From Gongronella butleri (taxonomy: Eukaryota; Mucoromycota; Mucoromycetes; Mucorales; Cunninghamellaceae): a stretch of DNA of 64,000 bases. The stretch's first letter is position 1. Each line of letters opens with the position of its first letter. Of this stretch, positions 53,897 through 64,000 are shown piece by piece. The notes under the pieces were generated by a model that was not told the origin of the DNA, did no database searches, and saw only the letters and a list, made by a program, of their open reading frames with translations. Made by a program: the position numbers and the translations under genes. Location: contig JAIWZP010000028.1 in assembly GCA_025201375.1 (NCBI GenBank), forward strand, positions 372,001 to 436,000, in the 5' to 3' direction.

Positions 53897-55268
53897 GGCT
53901 TCCGTATCGCGTCAAAGGCCGCGTACGACGTGCTCGAGGCGAGCGTCGTCGACCACAGCGCCGATCCCGCCCTCTTCCGTAAGGACCTGATCAACATTGC
54001 AAAGACCACCCTCAGCTCCAAGTTCCTTTCACAGGACAAGGAATACTTTTCCAAGCTCGCCGCCGCTGCCATGCTTCGCCTCAAGGTCTCCACTAATTTG
54101 GAGAACATCCAGATCATCAAGAAGACCGGCGGCAAGCAATGCGCGACTCGTACCTCGACGAAGGCTTCATTCTCGATAAGAAGATCGGCGTCAATTGCCC
54201 AAAACGCGTCGAAAACGCCAAAATCCAGATTGCCAATACTCGTAAGTCAAATTGGAGAGCGACTAGAGAGATGCAGAGGACCAATTGGGACAAAAATGGA
54301 TGGACGCGTTTTTTTTTTATTCTTGATTCTCATTTTTCTCTTTTTCTCTTTTTTTTCTCTCTTTTTCTCTCTCTTTTTTTTTTTTTTTTCTCTTTTCTCT
54401 TCAGCCATGGACACTGACAAGACAAGGTCTTTGGTGCGCGCGTGCGCGTGGACTCGACGGGCAAGTTGGCTGAATTGGAGCGTGCTGAGCGCGACAAGAT
54501 GAAGGAAAAGATGGAAAAGATCAAGTCGCACGAGATCAATTGCTTTGTCAACCGCCAATTGATCTACAACTGGCCCGAGCAACTGTTTGCCGATGCTGGG
54601 ATCACGAGCATCGAACATGCCGACTTTGAGGGCGTGGGGCGTCTTGCGCTTGTGACGGGCGGCGAGGTTGCGTCGACGTTTGACCATCCTGAGCTTGTGC
54701 AGCTTGGCCATTGTGATTTGATCGAGAAGGTGATCATTGGCAATGACAAGCTGATCAAATTCTCGGGCGTGGTTGCCTGCGAGGCGTGCACCGTTGGTTT
54801 GCGCGGCGCCACGAAGCAGATCTTGGACGAGGCCGAGCGATCGCTGCACGACGCGCTGTCCGTGCTCTCACAGACCGTCAAGGAGCCCCGCACCACCCTC
54901 GGCGGCGGCTGCGCGGAAATGCTCATGTCCAAGGCCGTCGACGACGTCGCCACAAAGATTGCAGGCAAACAGGCCATTGCCGCCGAATCCTTTGCAAAGG
55001 CCCTGCGCCAAATGCCCACCATCCTCGCAGACAATGCCGGCTTTGACTCGTCCGACCTCGTCGCTCGCTTGCGCGCCGCCCACTACAAGGGCGATAAGAC
55101 TGCAGGCCTCGACATGGCCTTGGATGAGGTCGCCAACGTCAAGGACCTCGGCATCACCGAATCCTTCAAGCTCAAGAAACAGGTTCTCCTCTCGGCCTCC
55201 GAGGCCGAGGAAATGATCCTCCGTGCGACGACGTCATCTGCTGTACACCAAGACAGAGACAGGGCTAA
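53897..55268 (+). pseudogene. CCT2: CCT2 (TCP-1 beta chaperonin) pseudogene, 5' truncated
   Basis: Reads as the beta subunit of the cytosolic TRiC/CCT chaperonin from about residue 110 to the end: [55 protein letters not shown], an intron at 54242-54404, then [54 protein letters not shown] and [18 protein letters not shown]. Three single-base frame breaks are seen (near 54138, 54425 and 55220). The N-terminal quarter, including the first ATP-binding segment, is missing and replaced by minisatellite flank. The end near 55268 is the expected C-terminus in another frame. Since intact genes all around read without breaks, real decay is likelier than sequencing error. Confidence 0.88.
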
Positions 55269-58097
55269 AAATAAAAATAAAAAAAGCCCTAAAAATCATG
55301 TAATAGTTTGGGATTTTCTTGTCTTTTTTTTCTTCTTCTTTCGTTGCATCATTGGATATCTACGTCGCCGTACATATCTCTCATTTTGCGAAGTAAAATA
55401 CTCAAAAAAAAAAAAAAAAGACGGAAAAAAAGAGGTTTGCTGTTCGCACAATCGTCAAAATCATGCAAAACGTGCCTTTGCACGAGCCGCCCCCCTCTCA
55501 CCGGTGGCACCAAATACTAACGTCTTGGCATGCAAATCCAAGATAAAAAGAAAAATCGTTAAAATCGTGTTTTTGCCAACATACTGGCGGATGACATTAG
55601 GCTAAAATGTCGAAGCTGCCGATAGCGAAGATAGAAAAACGAAATGCGGCAAAAGGACACGACAAAATGGGTCAAAGAAATCAGTTTTTCAATTTTTACG
55701 CGCAAGCGGCGCGCAAACAGTAGAGTGGCACGCCATTTAGTACGCTTCATGTTCAAGAGTGAAAGAAGATGCAGACTTTCATTTGAACCCGAACTTGTGG
55801 CTCTGGGTGCACTGGTGAGGGAACGATGCCTCTTTGAAATTTGTGGCGATGGCTGCGACGATTTTTGCAAAAAAAAAAAAAAAAAAAATCAAATCCTCAG
55901 ATCATTCTCAAATTCAGAGGGACGGTGACGCTAGTGGGCAGTAACAGCGCAAGTTTCACGAGATTCTACTTTGTTGATCTTGAGAAAATCGTGATCTAGT
56001 GAACCGGAGGCCATGATTTCAAATGCTCATCCTTGGATGGCGAGGCGTGCTAGAGTCGGTCAGTCGACTTGCTCTCAAAGAGCCTCAATCAGCATTCCAT
56101 GCTTATTCATTGCGCGATGTGATCATTTGCACAATATTGAGTATCGACGCGTCGAAAAACACCTTTAAAAAAACGCGGTTTCGACGCGTCGCTATTCACG
56201 CGCAAAGCGCGTTTTCTTGGGCCGCCGGCATCCACTTGTGGGCACGATTCACATGCGCGAGATATATTCGTTTCTGGCCGTTAAAAGCACGTCGTGGTGC
56301 CATGGCATTGAATTGAAAATCTTGTTTTTTCATGCACTTTTGTCAATTTTTTTCTCGCCAACCAGCTTTTCAACCGCGGACCTTGCCCACACAAGAGATG
56401 AGGGGAGTGTGTTTCTGCTACGTTCCAAGTTTTGTGGCAATCCATCCACCTTTTTTGATTTTCGAAAATTGGCCAGGGGATCATCCATGTACGCTGGCCA
56501 TTTTTGATTCTGACTGTTTGCTCGCCATCTACGCATCTAGAGAAGTCTGCGTGGGCTCAAATGAAGCCTTGTCGCAACCTTGAGAGCGCGGCGAGAGAAA
56601 TCAGCCAATAGGCTTTGATGGTAAACCTCAAAAGACGGAACTGAAGCATTTTACTCGCGTCTCATCATGAGCGGGCCCGATTATAACTGATATCATTGAA
56701 GAGATACGACGCTGTATGATAATCTACCCAAAGCAAAGATAAGTTCCTTGTTGCTTCTCGAGCAATTCGCGTCCTTTGAATGAAAACGAAGGATTTGGCG
56801 CTACTGCGTTGTTGCAGCCTTCTTTGCTCGGCGCTCATCGACATTCGATTGTCAAAAAAAAACCCCCAAGTCCTCATCATGAATAGCTTCTATTAGTTGC
56901 TCAGTTTAAGAAAAATCGCACAAATCTTCACATATTTTGAATAAAAATGCATAGAGGGAGAGAGATCGCACTTTTTTTTTCTCCGTGTCACCTAGCTCAA
57001 GTTCTTGCACTGACTCCACACGACTGCTCGCTGCTCGCTGGTCCTCGCTCTCTCGTTGTCGCAGCGTCAACACGATTTGTCTTGCGCTTGGCCCACACGC
57101 GTCTCTTTTAATACGCACACAGATCAGATCACGCGCCGCAGCGCACCGCGACGCTTCCACGTGAGAATTGGTTCTCAAGCCCAGTCTCAGCCCTCCGTCG
57201 CACTGTCGTGCACGCACAAGATACCTTTTCAGCCAGCACCACCCTTTGGTTCCGCTTGTTTTCCTTTTGTCGTCCGTCGTTACCGCGACTGACACGACAC
57301 GTGATCACAACAGACTCCGACCACGCGCCACTCTTCATCGTTTCATGCTACACATCTATTTAAACACCCATTTTTTTCTCTTTTCAAGAACCTCTTCATT
57401 ATAATAGATCTCCTTGTCATTGTGATGTTTTTCCTAGTTGATGCTCCTTAGCTTCAAAGCTGGGATGCCTCCAAACGACCATGGGAGCAGAGCACAGGCG
57501 GCCGAGGGGACCGTACGCCAATAGACCCGATTGTTCACCATCATCGTGGGCAATTCAGCATTGCAGAGCCGTGAAGCGCGTTACCGAACTGTAGGATGCA
57601 GCGCGCTCTATCTAGTGTTGAAGCTGGAGCAGAGTTTCAGTTTTTTTCGTGCAGGATGGTCATTTGCTGATGTCTCCAACGCAAGTGACCTGCCTTTGAA
57701 CGTGTAAAATGGAGCGTGCCACGCGTCAACAGCAGCTGACCGTTTCTTTTTTTTTCCATCACGCGCAAGAGGCACATAGGAAATGCGCTCGTGCTCTTTT
57801 TGATTTGATTTTACACATTCATTATGATGCCAATGAACCGTGATTTTGATTTTTTCAGTAAGAAGCATTGATGTTTTTTTTCATATACAAAAGCGTGCCT
57901 GAAATTTCCCTACATTTTCACGCGGATTGGCGTCCCGAAGAGGCAATGGCAAGTTGCGTCAGTCAGCGGAGCTGGGAGCAAAACCCCCTTGCCCAAATTT
58001 GTGCAGTTGGACTTTTTTCGTTCTCACTTCTTTTTCTCTTCAAGCTCCCTCCCTCCCTGCTCGTGTCTTTCTCGTCTTATTCGTTCTCCCTGCTCTT
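55269..58097. other. Gene-free spacer with decayed gene end
   Basis: About 2.8 kb. 56830-57240 is the degenerate copy of 50240-50660. No other gene is supported. The last 100 bases are the CT-rich leader of the next gene. Confidence 0.55.
56830..57240. repeat. Degenerate copy of zinc-repeat gene 3' end and flank
   Basis: Aligns with 50240-50660. On the minus strand of the flank, both copies keep a similar short frame (ASRC.A.R.LIC..IKRD), so a small unannotated exon on the opposite strand is possible but not supported further. Confidence 0.55.
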
Positions 58098-58736
58098 ATG
58101 GTTATCAGCCCATACTTTGCCTATCAGGCGGGCAGCTCGTTTTCGCCCTTTAGCTATCCTTTAGCAGGCTCGTCGTCATATGCGCCGCCTCAGAGTGTCG
58201 TGCAGCTTCAGGATGTGAACGTGTACAATACACTTGCACTTAAACAGCTCCATGGGCTGCTGTTTCCGGTGCGCTATACAGACTCTTTCTTTGAGCAGGC
58301 AAAACAGGCCGGCGAACTGGCAAAAATTGGTAAAAAAAATCACGCATTTGCCAAATGGGCTCCTTTCTGATGCCTTTTTTTTTTTCTAGTTTACGTGGAC
58401 AATCATGCGGTGGGGACGATCTGCTGCCGGCTGGAGCCCGAGGGACCGGACCACGTGGGCATGTACCGGATTTACATCATGACATTGGGCGTTTTGGAGC
58501 CATATCGGCGGCGGCGACTAGGACATGTACTGCTGCAGCACATTCTGAACGAGGCGCAGCTGCGACCGTACGTGACGCGCGTCTATCTGCATTGCCAGGT
58601 GACAAACACGGCGGCCACCGCATTTTATCAGCAACACGGCTTTGAAAAAGTCGCGTACGCGCGCGATTACTATAAGCACATCCCCGACAAAGACGCGTAC
58701 GTCTTGGTGAGGAACATTATGCACCACGCGAGCTAA
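58098..58736 (+). CDS. N-alpha-acetyltransferase 50-like GNAT (NAA50/NatE)
   Basis: 192 residues; exons 58098-58329 and 58390-58736. The match is to NAA50, the NatE catalytic subunit that acetylates protein N-termini next to the NatA complex at the ribosome exit. The core order is conserved: LKQLHGLLFPVRYTDSFFEQ, GELAKIVYVDNHAVGTICCR, YIMTLGVLEPYRRRRLGHVL (acetyl-CoA loop RRRRLGHVL fits R/QxxGxG/A with His for Gly), VYLHCQVTNTAATAFYQQHG and YYKHIPDKDAYVLVRN. Catalytic Tyr (in YIMTLG) and His (in YLHCQ) are both present. The N-terminal 35 residues are a Ser/Pro/Tyr extension. The start is the first Met after the pyrimidine leader. Confidence 0.9.
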
Positions 58737-58888
58737 TCCCGCACATCATTGACTTTTCATTGGACTCCCCTCTCGGCCCCTTTTTCGATTTTATTTTCTC
58801 TGCTCCTTGCAAAAAGGTCCACTCTGAAAATACCACGTCCTACTTTTTGTACATAGATTCCCTTTTTTTCATGCCCCCTTTTTGCCCC

Positions 58889-58894
58889 AATAAA
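58889..58894 (+). terminator. Poly(A) signal of NAA50-like gene
   Basis: AATAAA about 155 bases after the stop; transcription converges with the BFR1-like gene. Confidence 0.5.
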
Positions 58895-59065
58895 TCTTAC
58901 ATGTCTTGTAAAAAAAAAAAAAAGATTTCTATCAAACAAATGGCAATTTTTTTTATTAAAAGGCAAAATGGCAAACGAGATGGTCCAAAAAATAATAATC
59001 AAGAGAGTGTGAGAGGCAAAACGGATGTGTGTGTAGAGAGCAAGAGAGGCAAAGACATTGAGAGC

Positions 59066-60772
59066 TTATTCAGCAGCAGCTTCGACAGGCTCGGGCTGGA
59101 CATCGTCGGTGACGGGTGCGTCGTCGGCCTTTTCGGCGTCCTCGGCTTGCTGTTGTGCTTCCTGCTCCTCCTTCTCCTTTTGTAATAAGGCGGTGATCTT
59201 GTCCTGGGCGCGCTGCTTGTTGGCCTCGGTTTGCTTGGGCTGCTCGTCGAGGTAGAATTGCTTGCGCTCCTTGAGCTTTTCGAGGGTGGCGGGAATCTCG
59301 TTCATCTTGGTGGGGATGGTGACCTTGACTTGGAAGAAGCCCTCCATGGTGGGCAAGGGAATCTTGAGCGCGGATTCGTCGGCAGTGGCCGCCGACGCGT
59401 CCTTCTTCGAGCTCTTTTTGCCGCCCTTTGACTTTTTGCCGACAAAGTAGTTTTCGTCAGATTTCTTGGAGAGGACCATGCCTTCGGGCAAGGGGTCGAC
59501 CTGGCGCGCATTGGGCGAGGCATTGTTGGCGGCCGTGGTGGCGGCAACGGGCGCAGGTGCAGACCCATTCTGCTGGAACGATTGCAAAAAGTTGGCGAGG
59601 TTGTCGCAAAGGTTGATTTCGTGCTCAAAGGCGGGCAGCGACGCCAATTCAAGCTCTTCCTTGAGCTTCTCTTGCTTGCGCTCCTGCTCAATCTGAATCT
59701 TGCGCTGGCGCTCGAGCTCTTGCTTGGCCTTTTTGTATTCGCGCTGGAAAGCATAGTACTCGTCATTGGCCTTGCGGTTCTCGGCACGCAACTTGCGCAT
59801 GGCGTCGAATTCGGTGTCCAAAAGGCCCTTGAGGCGCGTGCGCTCGTCGTACAGCTTCTTGCGCGCGTCACGCTCCTGGTTGGCATTCACATTCAGCTTC
59901 TTGTACTCCTCATCCAGCTCCTCGTAGCGCGCACTCAGCTTCTTGGCCTCGCTGTCGTCAATGTTCTTCTTGATCTCGTTGAGAATCGTGCGCTCGCGAT
60001 CAATGGCCGCCTGCTGCTCGTCAAGACCCTCCACCTGCGTGCGGCTGCGCTTCAGCAACGAAATCTCTTGCAACATCTTCTTTTCCTCAACAAGACGCGC
60101 ATTGCCAGATTCGATCTTTTGCTCCAATTCCCTAAAAAAAAAAAAAACAATAAGAATGTGATCCAGACACGCGTCTTTCCATTGGCAAACACCTACTTGA
60201 TGCGCACATCGACTTCTTCCACGTTCTTAAAGGGAACACGTTGCTGGAACGACTTGACGTCGCTAACCTATGGAGAGGCGCGAAAGGAGGGAGGGCAAGG
60301 GGAAAGAAATAATGGGAAAATATGAATATGACAATCCAAGGGGGGAGAGAGAGAAAAAAAAAACAGCCAGGGGAAACGCGTCTCATTCTAATTCTTTTAT
60401 ACCTTTTTGCGGATCGAGCTGTTGATGGCATCCAATTGCTGGTAGACCGTGTGGCGGTCTTGCTTCAACCCAGCCTGCTTTTCACGCAATTCCGCAAGTT
60501 CCGTCTTGATTTCCTCGCGACGCGAGTTGTCGGGCTTAGTGGGCAGCTTGCTGATCTTGTCCTTGACAGCATCCTATACAGGTAGATGAGATCAGGGGGG
60601 AAAACAGGGGGGAGAGGTTAGATGAGGGACGTGTTTTTGTGATTTTTGTGCTTACGCTCTGCTTCATAAGCTTTTCAATGCGTGCATTGATTTCCTCAAG
60701 CTCCTTTTTGAAAGCCGAGTCGTCAGGCTTCTTGACGTGCTTGGGCAGGGTGGGAAGAAGGGCTTCAGTCAT
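59066..60772 (-). CDS. BFR1: BFR1-like coiled-coil RNA-binding protein
   Basis: 474 residues; exons (minus) 60772-60656, 60573-60403, 60267-60197 and 60131-59066. Nearly all of it is charged coiled coil (KKELEEINARIEKLMKQS, ELEQKIESGNARLVEEKKML, LSARYEELDEEYKKLN, YKKAKQELERQRKIQIEQER), followed by EHEINLCDNLANFLQSF and a Lys/Glu/Ala tail. Order and spacing fit yeast Bfr1, an ER- and polysome-associated mRNA-binding protein tied to secretion and nuclear segregation. The SSIRKK junction and the VPFKNVEEVDVRIKELE block are characteristic of the family. It is transcribed toward the NAA50-like gene. Confidence 0.88.
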
Positions 60773-62140
60773 ACTAAACGAGTGAACAAAATAGGGACAG
60801 GGGAAGAAAAAAAAGAGAGAAAAGAGAGAAAAAGGAAGAAATCAAGCAGGGACCCGTGCTCCCGCCATTTTTGTGATGCTGAGCGCTGTGATTGGCACGC
60901 AAAAGGCGGTATTTGAACTTGGCACTCCGCTCGTTTTGTCCTGTTGCTTTCCATTGCCTTCTTTTTTTATGATGAGTCGGTTTGTGCCTGGCCCAACTCC
61001 CGCTCCCTCCCCCCCTCGCCCCGCTTTGGCATTTCTTTGCCTATTTGTGCATTTCACAAAAGTGCATGACCGATCTCATTGGGCAGATGGGTCGGCTCCC
61101 GAGGCATTTTGCCCGCGAACAAAAAAAAAAACAGAAAAAAACGTCAAAGCATCCAAAAAAAATGAACAAAAAGTGTCCATGACGTGATGCCAGGTGACCC
61201 ACGACCATGGCAATTGTGATTGCCGGGGTGGCCAATGCATGGGCTTTGGAAAAAAAAAAAAGACAGAGGGGAAAAAGAATCAGACAAAGGGGGGCCAAAT
61301 TGACTTTTTGGTGGACAGCAGATATTGGCCCAATCCTGCCAAGATCCAAGATTGGCTTTTTATTTTCCGTGGCACAGCGGGGCCAATGCCCAATGGCCGG
61401 CACCTGTCGGCGCCGCCGCTGAAGATCTTTCACGAGGCCTAAAAAAAAAAAAGGAGGCGCACCCCTCAATTGGGTGATTTCATCGCAGCAAAAAGGTAAT
61501 CAAAGCCCCCCAATTGCTCTTTTGCAAAGCAATTGCGCAATTAATGACCGGCATCTCCATAAGAGAGACATGCTGGAGGTGCTGGAGGTGTGCTTGGTCG
61601 CCTTGGTTACGACGATGCTATATATTATATTGTAACCAAGCTTGAAATCGCGCACCAATCCTCTCAATGATCGCCAGGCACGGCCCATTGATTTTCCGCA
61701 GTCTGCTGGAATTGGTACCTTTTTGTATTTTTAGGGCGCATTTACTTTGGCGTCGAGTTTATCCGTTCTTCTTTTTGGTTCCCTGTTTTTTTTTTTTTTT
61801 AATCGTGTGTGCGCTGAAAGCCCCATTGTTGTCACATTTTGCTTTCCTTTTTGCAATTGTCGCAGCCATTTGAAGCCTATTTTACCCACTTGTTCCCCTC
61901 CCACTCGTTTTTTCCCTTTTCTTTTCCCTCGTTTCGCCTTTTTTTTCTTTTTTATCTGGTTTTTCGCTTTCCCCCTCGCCTTTTTTTTTTTTTTGCACTC
62001 CTTTCGCTCCCCCTCTTTGTTACTGTTTTATGAATCCTCGAGCGACTCTCCTCACCTAGACGACACAAACCACCCTCACTCGCACCACCTCGCCCTCCTC
62101 ACCTCTTTCAAACACAAAAGCACCATTTTTGATAACAATT
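60773..62140. promoter_or_regulatory. Divergent spacer between BFR1 and P4-ATPase genes
   Basis: Contains the upstream regions of both genes, with repeated CCAAT-like words (TTGGCCCAATCC near 61326, GGGGCCAATGCCCAATGGCC near 61379). The hairpin at 61602-61640 and a CT-rich leader toward 62140 are also here. No gene seen. Confidence 0.5.
61602..61640. other. Hairpin with 9-bp perfect stem
   Basis: CTTGGTTAC at 61602-61610 pairs with GTAACCAAG at 61632-61640 around a 21-base AT-rich loop. It is not a tRNA by shape. Function unknown. Confidence 0.5.
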
Positions 62141-62241
62141 GTAAGTGAGGCACCTCTCAATTCCCTTGCAACGACCACGAGGCACACTCACCTGAACGCT
62201 CGTCTCTCTGTCTCTTTTTTTTCTTTTTTTTTTTTTGGCAG
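62141..62241 (+). other. Intron in P4-ATPase 5' leader
   Basis: GTAAGTGAGG donor, CTCACCTGA branch-like word, T-rich tract and TTTGGCAG acceptor, 13 bases before the start codon. Predicted from consensus only. Confidence 0.6.
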
Positions 62242-62254
62242 CCCACATCGATTT

Positions 62255-63877
62255 ATGATGACGTTGAGCGACACACTTGCACGACTAAGGCCACGGAAAA
62301 AGCAAGAAGATAATGAATCGGGATCTGACGCGCCCGAAAATGAACTGCAGCGCACGCTGTCGACATCTTCGTACATGCAGAGGCGGCGCAACATTTACGT
62401 GAATATGGATCTTCCGCCGCACGAATATGACGAACATGGCGAGCGGATTGAGCGGCATTTTGTCAGCAATCGGATCCGCACGGCTAAATACACGCCGCTG
62501 ACGTTTGTGCCCAAGAATTTGTTTGAGCAATTTCGTGGCGTGGCCAATCTGTTTTTCTTGTTTGTCGTCATTTTGCAATGCATTCCCATCTTTGGCGTCA
62601 CGGAGCCCGCGGTGTCTGCTCTGCCGCTGATTGCCATTCTTGTGATTACGGCCATCAAGGATGCCATTGAAGACTGGAAGCGCAACCAGAGCGACCAGCG
62701 CGTCAATCACGCCAAGACACGCGTCATGCACAATTGGCGAAATGTCAATACGCCCATTGAAACACAAGGCTCGTGGCATTATTGGCATCTTTTCCTTGGT
62801 CTGCTCGCCACGCTGGCGGGCATGGAGAACAAGTATGCACATGGCTACCGCATGGCCGTCCTCGCACGCAAAAATGACGCGAAAAAGGCGAATGCGCCCA
62901 TCCAACATCCACCTCACCAAGACGCATCGACATCGCAACCTGTCAATGCCCAAGGACAAATACAGCAACGCGTCCCATCCATGTCCACGGCATCGACATC
63001 GACGGCCAATGACACCCAAGAACGATTCAGCCAGCCCAGTCGATCCAATTCGCTTTTAAAGACGATGCGCCATCGATCCGATACAATTCGCTCGTTGAGC
63101 AGCATTTTCCGCCCCGTCAAGCGCGAGCCATACCGCCCAGGCGCCATTCCGCACTCTGTGTTATATCGCACCACGACAAATGACACGATGGCCACCACCG
63201 GTGGAGCCAGCACCCATCAACAGGCCATTTTACCGCACAATGGCACACAAACATCGCTTGTGCCGCCCATGCACACCGAGGACACGTCCCTGTTTGGCGG
63301 CCGCCGTCCATCCACGTTACATCCGGTGCAAACCACCTGCTCCATCAACCCAAGCAGCTGCGGCGCGCGCTGGAAGGACATCCAATGGCAAGATTTGCAT
63401 GTTGGCGATTATGTCCACATTCGCAACGACGAGCCTGCACCCGCTGACATTGTCATTCTCGCCACATCCGAAAACGACAGCATCTGCTACATTGAAACTC
63501 AAAATCTGGACGGCGAAACCAATCTCAAGGTGCGCCAGGGCTTGCCCGGTACTGCAGACATGCAATCTGTCCACGATTGCGAACAGGCAAGCTTCTACAT
63601 CGAGTGCGAGCCACCACACGTCAATCTGTACCAATTCAATGGCGTGCTCCGATGGACCATTGACGCCAAAGAGACAAACACCATGCGCTCCGGCGTGTCT
63701 CATGAAAAAGCCGACGCCATCAATTACAACAACATCCTACTGCGCGGCTCCGTCCTGCGCAACACCGATTGGGTCATCGGCATCGTCGTCTACACCGGAA
63801 ACGATACGAAAATCATGCTAAACACGGGCCAGACGCCCTCAAAACGTAGCAAAATGGCCAAAAAGACCAATCCTCAC
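62255..63877 (+). CDS. P4-type ATPase (Dnf1/2-like lipid flippase), N-terminal part
   Basis: First coding exon (541 codons) of a phospholipid flippase, which moves phospholipids to the cytosolic leaflet of plasma or Golgi membranes using ATP. The exon ends in phase 0 at a GTAAG donor at 63878; the rest lies beyond the window. Seen: NRIRTAKYTPLTFVPKNLFE (family N-terminal motif), TM1-TM2 (NLFFLFVVILQCIP, ALPLIAILVITAIKDAIEDW), WKDIQWQDLHVGDYVHIRND and PADIVIL. The NLDGETNLKVRQ block near residue 418 has Asp-Gly-Glu-Thr, the actuator motif specific to P4 ATPases. An insert of about 200 Ser/Thr/Gln/His-rich residues between TM2 and the actuator domain resembles Dnf1/Dnf2. Either Met at 62255 or 62258 could start it. 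Confidence 0.92.
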
Positions 63878-64000
63878 GTAAGAATTCCTTCCCCCCGCAT
63901 GCCCAGCATTGGCAAATCTCGGCGCGGCGTCGCACAGACACTCACTTGTCAAAAAAAAAAAAAAAAAAGGGATCGCGTTGCTCATATGACGCGATGTTTA
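63878..64000 (+). other. Start of P4-ATPase intron, cut by window end
   Basis: GTAAGAATT donor, then a run of about 17 A from 63952. The acceptor is beyond the window or in its last bases. Confidence 0.6.

Noticed and set aside
53897..55268. Sequencing error as the cause of CCT2 frame breaks
   Set aside because: The complete neighbouring genes all assemble into exact frames without corrections, the breaks cluster only in the VPS27/CCT2 pair, and both also lack 5' ends and key residues. Not fully excluded without reads.
61591..61660. tRNA gene at the 61.6-kb hairpin
   Set aside because: Only one strong stem with a 21-base loop; no cloverleaf, anticodon arm or B-box.

Overview
The window looks like nuclear DNA of a filamentous, early-diverging fungus, most likely Mucoromycota. 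This is an inference from gene content and architecture, not a species call. Genes are split by many short introns (about 55-160 bases), and the proteins are fungal: tandem ABCC transporters, an FTR1-FET3-FTR1 iron cluster, a JSN1/PUF-type protein, a PIB1-like FYVE-RING protein, BFR1 and a Dnf-type flippase. A striking genome-wide habit is introns that start with GTAA plus an A-run and end with a T-run before AG. I rebuilt exon structures by hand; every complete gene reported as intact gives an exact multiple of three.

Layout. 1-8445: two tandem ABCC multidrug/conjugate transporter genes, the first cut by the window edge. 8446-13496: non-coding repeats, including a 1.3-kb foldback element with a smaller insertion nested in it. 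13497-20948: ankyrin protein (-), PUF/RRM protein (+) and protein kinase (-). 20949-24120: degenerate repeats. 24121-30803: the iron-uptake cluster, ftr1 (-), fet3 (+), ftr1 (+), with three perfect ATCWGATAA sites between the divergent pair. 30804-38084: repeats, transposon-like inverted repeats and a broken multi-exon gene. 38085-47669: WDR24/SEA-complex protein, KHDC4-like KH protein, FYVE-RING protein and F-box-like protein, all on +. 48486-50287: unrecognised protein with four tandem zinc-binding repeats. 51673-55268: a divergent pair of pseudogenes, VPS27 (-) and CCT2 (+), both missing their 5' ends, with a 0.9-kb minisatellite in the gap. 58098-63877: NAA50-like acetyltransferase (+), BFR1 (-) and the N-terminal part of a P4-ATPase (+).

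The most interesting signals are in the non-coding parts. The heptamer TACWGTA (TACTGTA or TACAGTA), the known excision scar of Tc1/mariner transposons, is dense in the repeat regions. In several places, comparing repeat copies shows it as an extra CWGTA at a TA. In the broken gene at 35.6-36.4 kb, leaving out one such scar and one short CAGTA-ended insertion restores a continuous reading frame. The second strong signal is the minisatellite between the VPS27 and CCT2 relics, which begins with a perfect 33-bp-arm hairpin exactly where the array meets the VPS27 relic.
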